From Polyangium sp. y55x31 (lineage in GTDB: Bacteria; Myxococcota_A; Polyangia; Polyangiales; Polyangiaceae), in the NCBI RefSeq assembly GCF_029946505.1, contig NZ_JARZHG010000033.1, forward strand, positions 62,001 to 126,000: 64,000 bases of DNA, written 5' to 3'. The notes beneath the pieces were generated by a model. That model worked only from the letters and a program-made list of their open reading frames with translations. It searched no databases and was not told where the DNA came from. A program made the position numbers and the translations under genes. Position 1 is the stretch's first letter, and every line of letters begins with the position of its first letter. Shown here piece by piece: positions 53,002 through 61,583 of the stretch.

Positions 53002-53745
53002 GTGAGCTCGCTCGTCGTGCGCGTCGTCGGCGTGGGGGACGCCTTCACCACGCGTTATTTCAATGCCTGTTTCCTCGTCGAGGCCGGGTCGACGCGGATC
53101 CTCGTGGACGCGCCGCCCGCGCTCGGACGGGCGCTCGGGGATCTCGGCGCGCGCGGGGGACCGCCGATCGGGCTCGCCGACATCGATCACGTGGTCATCA
53201 CGCACCTGCACGGCGATCACGTGGGGGGCCTCGAGCAGCTCCTCTTTTATCGGCGGTTCGTGACGGGGAAACGCGCCCGGCTCCATGCGGCCCCGGACGT
53301 GCTCGCGGGGCTGTGGGAGACACGCCTCAAGGGCGGGATGGATACCCTCATGTCGCCCGACGGGACGCGATCGTCGCTCACGCTGGACGATTACGCGGAC
53401 GTGTCGCCGCTCGGCGCCGGGACGAACTCCATCGGCGATCTCGCGCTCGAATGGCGGCCGACGATTCATCACATCCCCACCTCGGCGCTGCGATTCTCCG
53501 CGGGTGGGGCACGGTTCGGCTACAGCGCCGACACGGCATTTGATCCCACGTTGATCGACTGGCTCGCCGAGGCCGATCTCTTCTTCCACGAGACGAACCT
53601 CGGCGTCCATACGCCGCTCGCCTCGCTCGTGGGGCTCGCGGAGGACGTGAAGCGCCGCATGCGGCTCATTCATTACCCCGATTTTCACGACCCGGAGCAC
53701 TCGCCCATCACCTGCACGCGCGAGGGCGAGCGATTCGAGATCTGA
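53002..53745 (+). CDS. Metallo-beta-lactamase-fold hydrolase
   Basis: 247 aa from a GTG at 53002 with GGGAGG upstream. The zinc motif THLHGDHVGG (His68, His70, Asp72, His73) is intact; further ligand candidates are His in TIHHIPTSA, Asp in YSADTAFDP, and HYPDFH at the C-terminus. The layout (GVGDAFTTRYFNACFLVEAG at the start; FHETNLG late) resembles ribonuclease Z/beta-CASP-less MBL hydrolases of the ElaC type or phosphodiesterases. The substrate is not determinable. Its stop directly abuts the stop of the convergent M1 aminopeptidase gene. Confidence 0.88.
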   Translation: MSSLVVRVVGVGDAFTTRYFNACFLVEAGSTRILVDAPPALGRALGDLGARGGPPIGLADIDHVVITHLHGDHVGGLEQLLFYRRFVTGKRARLHAAPDVLAGLWETRLKGGMDTLMSPDGTRSSLTLDDYADVSPLGAGTNSIGDLALEWRPTIHHIPTSALRFSAGGARFGYSADTAFDPTLIDWLAEADLFFHETNLGVHTPLASLVGLAEDVKRRMRLIHYPDFHDPEHSPITCTREGERFEI

Positions 53746-56214
53746 TCAGAGGCACGTCTCCGGCTTGCGGAGGAGCGCCCGCGCCGGCTCCGAGAGGGGC
53801 GCGTCCGCGAGGCCGCCGAGGAATGCCTTCGTCGCGGCCGGATCCTCCGAGAGCAGCCGCACGCCGATGCAGATGGCCCGCGCGTGCACCGGCCGCGTCG
53901 CTTCGTCGTGCAGGATGTCGCCGAGCTCGTCCACGAACGCGCCGAGACCCGCGCCCGTATTGAAGACCGCCCACGAGGCCCCGTTCATCGCCGAGGGCAA
54001 GGTCTCCGAGGTCCGCGTGGCGTGGAGCAGGTCGAGGTAAAACGTGACCCACGCCTCCGAGGTCACGTCGCGCGCGCGCCGCGCCAGGTGATCCAGCGCG
54101 ATACGCCGCGCACGGAGCGAGGGAGCCTTCGAGGCGACCCTGCCGAACGTGGCGAGCTCGCGATCTTCGGAGAGCTGAAAGGCCGCGAGGTACTGGAGCC
54201 GCGAGAGGGTCATGCCCTCGTCCGCGAGGCCGGCTTCGAGCTTCGGCCATTCCACGCTGAAGAGCGTGTCCAGCGGGACGACGTCGCTGCACGCGCCGAG
54301 CCCTCCCGTGCCGATCCACCCGAGCCCGAACGACGGCGGGCCCCCTTCGAGCAGCGGCGCGAGGGCCGCCGCCCAGGCCTCCTTCTCCGCCGCGTCCAGC
54401 GTGAGCGACGCGAGCACGCAAGCGAGCTGCAGGGCCATCGCCTTCGCCCCGTCCGCGTCGAGCTCGCCGAGGAGCCCCGGGAGCTCGGCCGGCGTCATCA
54501 TCGCAGCGCCCGACAAACTCGCCACCCGGAGCGCATTCATCTGCGCCGCCCCACCGAGCCCCGCGAGCACGGTGTTTCCGTTCGTCGAGAGCGGCACGCG
54601 CGCCGAGGTCCATGCCTCCGCGAGTGCGCCGTCTCCAGTGAGCTCGAAATTGGGGTGCACGTCGTCCGGATCCATGACGAGCAAGATGTCCGTCGCCGCG
54701 GCCGGGATCACGGCCCGCGCGCCTCCGAGGAGCGAGACCTCCTCGGCCGACCCATCCGCGCCGTACCAGCGCACCACGAGCGGCGCGACGAGCGCCCCGT
54801 CGGGGTCGTCGAGCACGAGGGCGAATGCGGCGTTCGGCTCCGCTTGCAGCTCGATCCGCGGCATGGCTTTCGCGTCGATTGCGCGCCGCACCCGCGCCGT
54901 CGCCTCCGGCCCGAGGGCCTGCGAGAATGCATCGACGAATGCATCGGTCCCGATCGCGCCGAAGCCGCGCGTGTCGAGGATCTTCCGAAGCGTCTCGAAA
55001 TACGCGGCGTCGCCCGCCACGCTCCGGATCTGCGTGTGCAGCCAGGCCGCGCGGCCGTACGGGCCCGACGTGTACTTGTCGTCCGGCGCGAGGGATCCAT
55101 CACGAATGGGCACCCCGTCCTCGCCGAAGAATTGATCCCCGTGCAGCGTCCCCTCCCCGCTCGCGTCCGTGAACGCGCGCCCGGCCTCGTATTCGAGCTG
55201 GTTCGCCATTCCTTCCTTGATCCAGAGGTCGTCCCAGGTCGCGACGGTGAGGAGATCGCCGAACCATTGATGTGCGAGCTCGTGCGCGGCGAGGTAGAAA
55301 TCACCGGCGATCGTGGGCTCCGTGCTGCTTGTCTCGCGCTGGAACGAGATCCCCGCGTTCTCCATGCCGCCCACGGGGAACGATGGCAGGAGCACGAGGG
55401 CGTATCGCTCGAAGGGATACGGGCCGACGAGCGGCACGAGGCGATCGATCATGCCCGCGAGCGCCTTCGCCATCTCGGCGTGGCTGCCCGGCAGATCGCG
55501 GCGATGCCAGACCTCGACGGGCAAGCCGGTCTCCGTCTGCCATTTGGCCACCTCGAACTGGCTCACGGCGAACGCCATTTGATAGGTCGGCAGCGTCCAG
55601 CCGGTCTCGTATCGCACGCGGTGCGAGTCCGGCCCCTCCTCGGCGTCGAACACGAGCCTGCCATTGGCGATGAGTTGCTCCTGGGCCGGGATCTTCAGGG
55701 AGACGGAGAACGTGGCGCGATCGCTCGGATCGTCGTTGCAAGGCATCCACCACGAGGTCCCCATCGGCTCGGAGTCCGTGTAGAGCGCACGCCCGAGGAC
55801 GGAATCCCCGAGCCGCGGGGAGATGGCATAAAGGTTGTCACTCGTGCCGGCCTCGTAATCGATGTCGACCTGGATGGTTCGTCCCTTCATGACCCTGGAC
55901 GCGTCCTCCAGCGAGATCGCGAGCACGCCGCGCTGGGCGTCGACCTCGTACGCGGGATCCTCCACGCCGGTGATGCGCACGGCTTTCACGGAGACGTGGC
56001 TATCGAGGGCGATCGCGGGCGCATCCTCAGTAAGCGTGAGCGTCACGGAGACGGTCGCGGCGAGCTTACGCGTGGTCCAGTCGAACGCGCCTTCGAGCAC
56101 GTATCGTTCGACATCGTAGCCGCGCGAGGCTTCCTCGAGCGGGGAGCTACCGCAGCCGGTGGTCAGGAATGGGAGGGAGACGGCGGAAAGAAAAGCGAGG
56201 CGAAGAGGGCGCAT
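53746..56214 (-). CDS. M1-family zinc aminopeptidase lipoprotein
   Basis: 822 aa. The lipobox LTTGC gives Cys21. The N-terminal beta domain is followed by the catalytic domain with the exopeptidase motif GGMEN (282-286), the zinc site HELAH (311-315) and the third ligand Glu334 in WIKEGM, exactly the HEXXH-18-E spacing. A C-terminal helical domain (about 520-820) is present, as in ERAP/PepN-type enzymes. It would remove N-terminal residues from peptides, here apparently in the envelope because of the lipid anchor, perhaps to feed on prey-derived peptides. Confidence 0.93.
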   Translation of the reverse strand: MRPLRLAFLSAVSLPFLTTGCGSSPLEEASRGYDVERYVLEGAFDWTTRKLAATVSVTLTLTEDAPAIALDSHVSVKAVRITGVEDPAYEVDAQRGVLAISLEDASRVMKGRTIQVDIDYEAGTSDNLYAISPRLGDSVLGRALYTDSEPMGTSWWMPCNDDPSDRATFSVSLKIPAQEQLIANGRLVFDAEEGPDSHRVRYETGWTLPTYQMAFAVSQFEVAKWQTETGLPVEVWHRRDLPGSHAEMAKALAGMIDRLVPLVGPYPFERYALVLLPSFPVGGMENAGISFQRETSSTEPTIAGDFYLAAHELAHQWFGDLLTVATWDDLWIKEGMANQLEYEAGRAFTDASGEGTLHGDQFFGEDGVPIRDGSLAPDDKYTSGPYGRAAWLHTQIRSVAGDAAYFETLRKILDTRGFGAIGTDAFVDAFSQALGPEATARVRRAIDAKAMPRIELQAEPNAAFALVLDDPDGALVAPLVVRWYGADGSAEEVSLLGGARAVIPAAATDILLVMDPDDVHPNFELTGDGALAEAWTSARVPLSTNGNTVLAGLGGAAQMNALRVASLSGAAMMTPAELPGLLGELDADGAKAMALQLACVLASLTLDAAEKEAWAAALAPLLEGGPPSFGLGWIGTGGLGACSDVVPLDTLFSVEWPKLEAGLADEGMTLSRLQYLAAFQLSEDRELATFGRVASKAPSLRARRIALDHLARRARDVTSEAWVTFYLDLLHATRTSETLPSAMNGASWAVFNTGAGLGAFVDELGDILHDEATRPVHARAICIGVRLLSEDPAATKAFLGGLADAPLSEPARALLRKPETCL

Positions 56215-56245
56215 GTCACCATGCTACCCGGGCGGGCTCGGGAAG

Positions 56246-57181
56246 CTACATGGCGATCGCGCCGAGGTCGTGCCGAACCTCGCGGGGCGGCGGAATCCAC
56301 TCCTCGTCGGGGCCCTCGTCGGGGATCTCGACGGGCTTTCCATCGTACATGCGGCGCTTGGCGGGCCAGACGAAGGTGCGGAAGAGATACACGAGCATCG
56401 AGGGCTGATCGAGCTCCGGGTGGATGAACGGCGCGACGCGCTTCGCGTGCTCGGCGGGCAGGAGGCTCCAGTGCAGGCCCGGCTCCATGTGGTGGATCGT
56501 GTGGTAGCCGTTGTTGTAGGCCATGAAATTGACGAATTTGCCGATGAAGTTCCGCGAGTGGTTGTATTCGCTCTTCTGATCGCAGCCGTCGTGCTGGAGG
56601 TAATTCATCGAGATGATGCCCCAGGCCGCATACTGATGGGGAATCAGCACGTAGATCAGGAATTTCTTCCAATCGAGCGCGAGCAGCACGCCCATCGTGC
56701 CGAGGAAGACCGTCGCCTCGAGGATCATCTGCCGGAACCAGGGCGGGTTCTTTCGGTACATCGCCTTGAAGTACCGCATGTCGGCGAGGAAGACGTCCCT
56801 GCCCACGGTCGGCATGAAGAGCAGGCCGTTCAGGAGGTTCGAGCGATACCGCACCTTCGTCGTGCGCATCACGTCACGCCGGGTCTGCGTGTGCTTGTGG
56901 TGGCTCAGGTTGTGGCCAGGGACGAAGGCGCTGACGGGATGGCCATAGGTCAACGTCAACACGACCTGGAACGCCCGATTCGCCCAGCGCTGCTTGAACA
57001 CGGGGCAATGCACGGTGTTGTGCGTGGCCACGGCGCCGAGGAACGAGAACACGCACGTCAACGCGACGAGCGGGATCGCGATCCAGAGCGCGCTCGGCGC
57101 AGTCACCCACTGCACGGCCACGAGCGCGAAGTAGATCGCCACGAAGCACAACGTCCGGATGTCGGCTCGGTAACGAAGCAT
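56246..57181 (-). CDS. Membrane fatty acid desaturase/hydroxylase
   Basis: 311 aa with four predicted membrane helices. The three histidine clusters of membrane di-iron oxygenases are present: HNTVH (54-58), HNLSHHKH (90-97) and GYHTIHHMEPGLHW (His227, 230, 231 and 237). The spacing fits the FA_desaturase family, which desaturates acyl lipids or hydroxylates carotenoids using O2 and a ferredoxin or cytochrome b5-type donor. The C-terminal 50 residues are Pro/Glu-rich. The gene stands alone, with a 30-bp gap to the M1 gene and hairpin cluster B upstream of its start. Confidence 0.9.
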   Translation of the reverse strand: MLRYRADIRTLCFVAIYFALVAVQWVTAPSALWIAIPLVALTCVFSFLGAVATHNTVHCPVFKQRWANRAFQVVLTLTYGHPVSAFVPGHNLSHHKHTQTRRDVMRTTKVRYRSNLLNGLLFMPTVGRDVFLADMRYFKAMYRKNPPWFRQMILEATVFLGTMGVLLALDWKKFLIYVLIPHQYAAWGIISMNYLQHDGCDQKSEYNHSRNFIGKFVNFMAYNNGYHTIHHMEPGLHWSLLPAEHAKRVAPFIHPELDQPSMLVYLFRTFVWPAKRRMYDGKPVEIPDEGPDEEWIPPPREVRHDLGAIAM

Positions 57182-57317
57182 GAAAAGTCACCCGCCGGGA
57201 AGCCCAGCCCACGTGTGTCGAAAGTTCGACACTCTCTAGCGCATTTTTGACCGTCCAGGGCGTCGAAAATGCGGGCTGGACCTCACCGGGCCACGAGGCC
57301 CACTTGGGGGCGTAGCG

Positions 57318-57605
57318 CCGGGGTTTCACCCCGGGCCCGACCAGGGGCTGTCCGCCCCTGGACCCGGACCAGCGCAAGCGCTGGACCCGGGGCGACAGCG
57401 CGCGATGCGCGCTGTCGACAGGGAAGACGTCGCTCCCAAGTACGGCAGCGCTGCCGTCTCGGCTGGTGAGGTCGTGAGGGTCTTGTCACGGGCCCGTCGT
57501 AGAAACCGCGCATCGCGCGGTTTCTACGCCCTCGGTCCAGGCCGTGCCTGGTCCGGGGTGAAGGGGGCGGACAGCCCCCTTCTGGGGTGCGGGGCAACGC
57601 CCCGC
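57318..57605. repeat. Composite hairpin element, copy B (inverted relative to copy A)
   Basis: Read on the minus strand it repeats copy A hairpin by hairpin, with near-identical length (288 versus 289 bp). Six base pairs differ in both arms at once: four in the 14-bp stem (CGTAGAAACCGCGC here, CGGAAGAACTGCGC in A), one in the GGGGGC stem and one in the GGGGC stem. The linker between the fourth and fifth hairpins differs more. It lies between the start of the desaturase gene and the stop of the orphan antitoxin-like gene. No transposase is present. Confidence 0.88.
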
Positions 57606-57642
57606 AGCTCCTTCCGGGCTGCGGGGTGGAAGAAAAAGCGCT

Positions 57643-57873
57643 TCACCGAGGATGCGCGCGAAGCTCGCGGAGTACCTCGTCCCCGTCGAGGAGCTCGACC
57701 TCGCCGGCGTCAATCTGACGGCAGCGCTCTTCTGCGATCCTCGCCCAAAACTGCTCGAGTGCCTCGCTCTCCGACTGGCTCAGGCTTTCCAGGATGCATC
57801 GGACGAGCACCGTCCGGGAGGGGACCGGCAGGGAGAGAATTTCGTCGGCGAGCCGTTGCAGTTCGGGCGGCAT
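57643..57873 (-). CDS. Addiction-module (Unstab_antitox/TIGR02574-type) antitoxin, orphan
   Basis: 76 aa with GAGGAG before the ATG at 57873. The sequence pattern, P-E-L-Q-R-L-A-D-E-I-L-S-L-P at the start, then ILESLSQSE, W, and RCRQIDAGEVELLDGDEVLR at the end, matches the putative addiction module component family. Members normally sit just upstream of a RelE/ParE-type toxin. Downstream here (leftward) there is only 37 bp and then hairpin cluster B, with no toxin gene, so the antitoxin appears orphaned. The next gene upstream is the M18 aminopeptidase. Confidence 0.75.
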   Translation of the reverse strand: MPPELQRLADEILSLPVPSRTVLVRCILESLSQSESEALEQFWARIAEERCRQIDAGEVELLDGDEVLRELRAHPR

Positions 57874-57964
57874 GCAGGTGCTCCTCGAGAGGAACCCTAG
57901 CAGAAAGCACCAAGCCACGCGAGAGGGGTTTGTCGAGGGGGCGCTCGGTGGCCGCCCCGCTCCC

Positions 57965-59299
57965 CTACCCCCGCAAAAACCGCCGATACGTCTCGACGGC
58001 CCAGTGCACGTCGAGGGTCCCGCACATCTCGCGGCACGAATGCATGCTGAGCATCGGGGCGCCGACGTCGACCGTCGGGATGCCGAGCGCGGCCGCCGTG
58101 ATGGGGCCGATCGTGCTGCCGCAGGGCAGGTCCGTGCGGATCACGAACTTCTGCGCCGGATAGCCGACCTCGCGGCAGATCTCCTCGAACACCGCCGCCG
58201 TGCCGCCGTCCGTCGCGTAGGACTGATTGACGTTCGATTTGATGACGAGGCCCTTGTTCAACATGGGCTGGTGCTGCGGCTCGTGCTGGTCGGCGTAATT
58301 CGGGTGCAGCGCGTGCGACATGTCCGCGCTGACCAGGAACGAGCGCGCGAGCGCCCGCTGCAAGCCCTGTGGCTCGTTGCGAGGGTAGGCCTCGAGGATC
58401 CGCGCGATCGTGTCCTTGAGGACCGTGCCGGCCGCGCCCGCGGCGCTACGGCTGCCGCACTCTTCGTGGTCGTAGAGCACGATCATGCGGGTCGAGGGGG
58501 CGCGGCCGGACTCGGCGGCGAGCGCGGCCGTTCCGGCGTGGCAGCTCGCGAGGTTGTCGAGGCGCGCGGAGAGGACGAACTCCTGCGCGAGGCCGGCGAT
58601 CGTGGCCTTGGCCGTGTCGTAGAGGCAGAGGTCGTAGCCCAGGATGGCCTCGGGCCGCTCGTCGAGCTCACGGGCCACGAGGGCGCGCACGTCGGGCGCG
58701 GCGCCGAGGCCGACGACCGGGACCAGGTGCTTCTGCTCGTTCAGGACGAGCCCTTCCTTGTTGACCGAACGATTGAGGTGAATCGCGAGGTTCGGCACGC
58801 GGGCGACGGCCCGGCCGAGGTCGACGAGGCGCGCCGCCGGCCGCTCGCCTTTGCGCTGGCAGAAGACGCGGCCTGCGATGGAGAGATCGCGGTCGAGCCA
58901 GGTCGAGAGCAGCACGCCGCCGTAGACCTCGACGCCGAGCTCCTGGTAGCCGGAGCGCGAAAGGTCGGCGTTTGGCTTGACGCGCAGGTTCGGCGAGTCG
59001 GTGTGGGCGCCGAGGAGGCGGAAGCCTGCGAGCGCGGGGTGCTCGTCGCCGACGACGAAGGCGACGATCGTACCGGCGCGAAGGAAATAGCGGCGATCGC
59101 CGGGCTCGAGCTGCCAGGCGTCGTGCTCGGAGAGCGCGGAGAACCCATGCGCGGAGAGCCGGCGCGCGGCCTCTTCGGCTGCGTGATAGGGGCTCGGGGA
59201 ATGGTCGAGGAAGGCGCAGAGATCGCGGGCGGCGGCGAGGCCCTGGGCGCGGAGGTCGCCCTCGCTGGCTTGCTGAAGCAGGGTGTCGGTCGTGGTCAT
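57965..59299 (-). CDS. apeB: M18-family aminopeptidase (aspartyl aminopeptidase-like)
   Basis: 444 aa, normal family length. It releases N-terminal residues, preferentially acidic, in the cytoplasm using two metals. Motifs: SPSPYHAAEEAARRL, LLGAHTDSPNLRVKPN (His99), YGGVLLSTWLDRDLSIAGRV, SARLDNLASCHAG, VLYDHEECGSRSAAGA, ADMSHALHPNYADQHEP and SMHSCREMCG, covering the expected metal and catalytic residues. No signal peptide. The reading frame starts at 59299, divergent from the ferritin-like fusion gene across 247 bp. Confidence 0.95.
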   Translation of the reverse strand: MTTTDTLLQQASEGDLRAQGLAAARDLCAFLDHSPSPYHAAEEAARRLSAHGFSALSEHDAWQLEPGDRRYFLRAGTIVAFVVGDEHPALAGFRLLGAHTDSPNLRVKPNADLSRSGYQELGVEVYGGVLLSTWLDRDLSIAGRVFCQRKGERPAARLVDLGRAVARVPNLAIHLNRSVNKEGLVLNEQKHLVPVVGLGAAPDVRALVARELDERPEAILGYDLCLYDTAKATIAGLAQEFVLSARLDNLASCHAGTAALAAESGRAPSTRMIVLYDHEECGSRSAAGAAGTVLKDTIARILEAYPRNEPQGLQRALARSFLVSADMSHALHPNYADQHEPQHQPMLNKGLVIKSNVNQSYATDGGTAAVFEEICREVGYPAQKFVIRTDLPCGSTIGPITAAALGIPTVDVGAPMLSMHSCREMCGTLDVHWAVETYRRFLRG

Positions 59300-59546
59300 G
59301 GGCGGGGGCGATGGTAGCAGGCGAGAGCGAAGGCGAAAGCGGAAGCAGGCGCGGACGCGAACGCGGGCGCGGGCCCGGTCGTCGCGCCAGCAGGCCTATC
59401 GGTCGAGGGCAATGGCCTTCGACGCGTGTCCGGTCACCGGAAATCCCAGAAAGAAAACCAGCGAACGAGCACGCCCGCGGCACGCGTGTTGCTGTGGATT
59501 CGGTCGAGCCGTTCGCCGTGTGCACGCGCGGGCTCGGGAGGTCGTC

Positions 59547-61025
59547 ATGGCGCGTCGATTCCTGCGTGGATGCAACCCGGAGCCCGATGAATCCGTGGAA
59601 TCATGGCTCGCGCGCATCTTCGAGCGCGCCCAGCGCGTCGCCGTCGTGACCGGGCTCCTCGCCCAGGGCTGCACGACCGAGCCCACGCAAGCGCTCGCAG
59701 AGCCTGGAGACACGGACGCCATCGACGAGACGGGGAGCGCGCAGGTGGCCGGCGGGGTGCCTTGCGCCCCCGGCGCAACGATGCCCATTTCGGCGAGCGG
59801 CCTCTCGCCTGCGCGGCGCTTCGATTACCTCGCCATCCGCACCCTCTACGGCACCCCTGCCGCGGAGGAAGGCCCGGAGCGCTGGACGCAGTCGAACTTC
59901 AGCGTCGTCAGCGAGGTGGGCACCACCTGCGCGACGGCCACGACCCGCGAATGCCACCAGAAGATCCGCATGCACCCGGAGCCCTTCCGACGGACGAGCT
60001 GCTTGCAGCTCTGCACCGAGACGTCGGTCGTGACCACGGCGGGCGACGAGGTGCGGCGCTGGGCCGGCATCCCGGAGCTCGTTTCGCTCCTCGGCCCGAT
60101 CGATACGCCCGACGAGGCGCTGCTGCTCGTGGAGGCCGCTGGATACGACCTCACCTGCAACAATGCCGAGCGCACCACCGTGCGCGCGGCGCGGGACGGC
60201 TTCATCGTGACGGCCACGAAGATCACGAGGGATTGCGCGCCGATCATCACCACTCGATTCACGCTGCGCGTCTTTCGCAGCGGCGAGATCCAGGAGGTCC
60301 GCGCCGAGGAGATCGGGCGTGACTCGGCCTGTATCGGGCGGGTCCCGGCCGGGCTCACGAGCGCGGCCGCGGACGAGGGGCGGTCTCCGCTCGGGGATTA
60401 CCTCGCGCGCGCCGCGCACCTCGAGGCGGCGAGCGTGATCGCCTTCGAGCGGCTCGCGGCGGAGCTCTGCGCGCTCGGCGCGCCGGCGTCGCTCGTGCAC
60501 GAGGCGCGGAGGGCGGCCGAGGACGAGGTCCGGCACGCAGACGTGGTCTCGGCCCTCGCACAGGCGCGCGGCGGCGCCGCGCCCGTCCCGCCGCGCGTGG
60601 AGGAGCAGCCGCTCCGAGCGCTCCTGGCGCTCGCCCTGGAGAACGCGGTGGAAGGCTGCGTGCGCGAGACGTTCGGGGCGCTCGTGGGGGCCCATCAGGC
60701 GCGGCGCGCGGCGGACGCCGAGCTCGCGGCGGCGATGCGGGAAATCGCGGCCGACGAGGCGCGGCACGCGGCCCTGTCGTGGAAGGTCCACATCTGGGCG
60801 ATGGAGCAGCTCGGGCCGGAGGAGCGGGCGCACGTCCAGGAGGCGCAGGCCGACGCGCTTTCGCGCCTCGCCGCGTCGACGACGCACGCCCCAGCGCCCG
60901 AGGTGGCGCACGCGGCGGGTTTGCCGGGGCCGACCGAGGCGGCATGCCTGCTCGACGTGCTTCGGGAGGGCATTCAAACGCCGGTAGCCCGGCGGGAGGC
61001 CGTTATTGCGACTTCATCACCTTGA
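59547..61025 (+). CDS. Cys-containing protein with C-terminal ferritin-like di-iron domain
   Basis: 492 aa with GGGAGG before the ATG at 59547. Residues 30-42 (VAVVTGLLAQGC) look like a weak lipobox or anchor. A central beta-rich region (about 70-265) has eight cysteines. The C-terminal domain is a four-helix ferritin-like bundle: Glu293/Glu301 (HLEAASVIAFERL), E-x-x-H at 327-330, Glu365/Glu374 (LENAVEGCVRET) and E-x-x-H at 404-407, the complete di-iron ligand set. It could oxidise iron or reduce oxidants at the envelope; that is inference. The tail overlaps the convergent lipoprotein gene by 23 bp. Confidence 0.82.
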   Translation: MARRFLRGCNPEPDESVESWLARIFERAQRVAVVTGLLAQGCTTEPTQALAEPGDTDAIDETGSAQVAGGVPCAPGATMPISASGLSPARRFDYLAIRTLYGTPAAEEGPERWTQSNFSVVSEVGTTCATATTRECHQKIRMHPEPFRRTSCLQLCTETSVVTTAGDEVRRWAGIPELVSLLGPIDTPDEALLLVEAAGYDLTCNNAERTTVRAARDGFIVTATKITRDCAPIITTRFTLRVFRSGEIQEVRAEEIGRDSACIGRVPAGLTSAAADEGRSPLGDYLARAAHLEAASVIAFERLAAELCALGAPASLVHEARRAAEDEVRHADVVSALAQARGGAAPVPPRVEEQPLRALLALALENAVEGCVRETFGALVGAHQARRAADAELAAAMREIAADEARHAALSWKVHIWAMEQLGPEERAHVQEAQADALSRLAASTTHAPAPEVAHAAGLPGPTEAACLLDVLREGIQTPVARREAVIATSSP

Positions 61026-61569
61026 CCGGCCGACCGTCTTTATCGACCTTGCTCTCCCCGGCCGGCGCGCCTTTGGGCTGGCTGCCCACGTTGATCGTGA
61101 ACGACTGCACCTTGGCCTGCTCTCGACCGTTGAAGGTGCCGCTGACGCGGATCGCGAGGTTACTCTCGGTCGTCCCCGCGTCGTAGAGAACGGACACCTT
61201 GACGGATTGCCCGTTTCTCACGGACGGCTCCGAGACCGGGCTCGCTCCTCCCTTGAGCTTCAGCCCGTCCACCCCCCAGACCTCGATGGTGATGTTCGAG
61301 CCGTCTGCGCCGAAGACGACATCCAGATCGGCCGCGCCTGGCTTCAGCGTCGCGGTCACGTTCACGGGAGCGGAGGGCTTCGCTGTTGGCTCGGACGGGC
61401 CTGACGTCTCGGCCGCGACCGTGCCTGGTGCCGCGGCTCGGGGCTCGCCCGAGGCCGCCTCGAAAGAGCCGCCCGCGCTCGCGGGAGGAGCCGGAGGCCG
61501 CGCTCCGTCGGTCCCGCATGCCGTCGCTGCGAAAAGAACGACCATCCCCACGATGCCGATGTATTTCAT
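61003..61569 (-). CDS. Hypothetical lipoprotein
   Basis: 188 aa with AGAGGAA before the ATG at 61569. The lipobox ATAC gives Cys18. A Pro/Ala/Ser linker (25-70) leads to one beta-sandwich-like domain: VNVTATLKPGAADLDVVFGA, ITIEVWGVDGL, VKVSVLYDAGTTESNLAIRV and GTFNGREQAKVQSFTINVG. This resembles small Ig-like or carbohydrate-binding folds without catalytic residues. It lies 14 bp after the zinc-protease gene on the same strand, so the two may be co-transcribed. Confidence 0.75.
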   Translation of the reverse strand: MKYIGIVGMVVLFAATACGTDGARPPAPPASAGGSFEAASGEPRAAAPGTVAAETSGPSEPTAKPSAPVNVTATLKPGAADLDVVFGADGSNITIEVWGVDGLKLKGGASPVSEPSVRNGQSVKVSVLYDAGTTESNLAIRVSGTFNGREQAKVQSFTINVGSQPKGAPAGESKVDKDGRPVKVMKSQ

Positions 61570-61583
61570 TGTCGATTCCTCTT

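Noticed and set aside
57283-57713. Frames within hairpin cluster B reading GCPPPSPRTRHGLDR-type peptides
   Set aside because: Same reason as for copy A; such peptides are probably annotated in error because the repeat has few stops.
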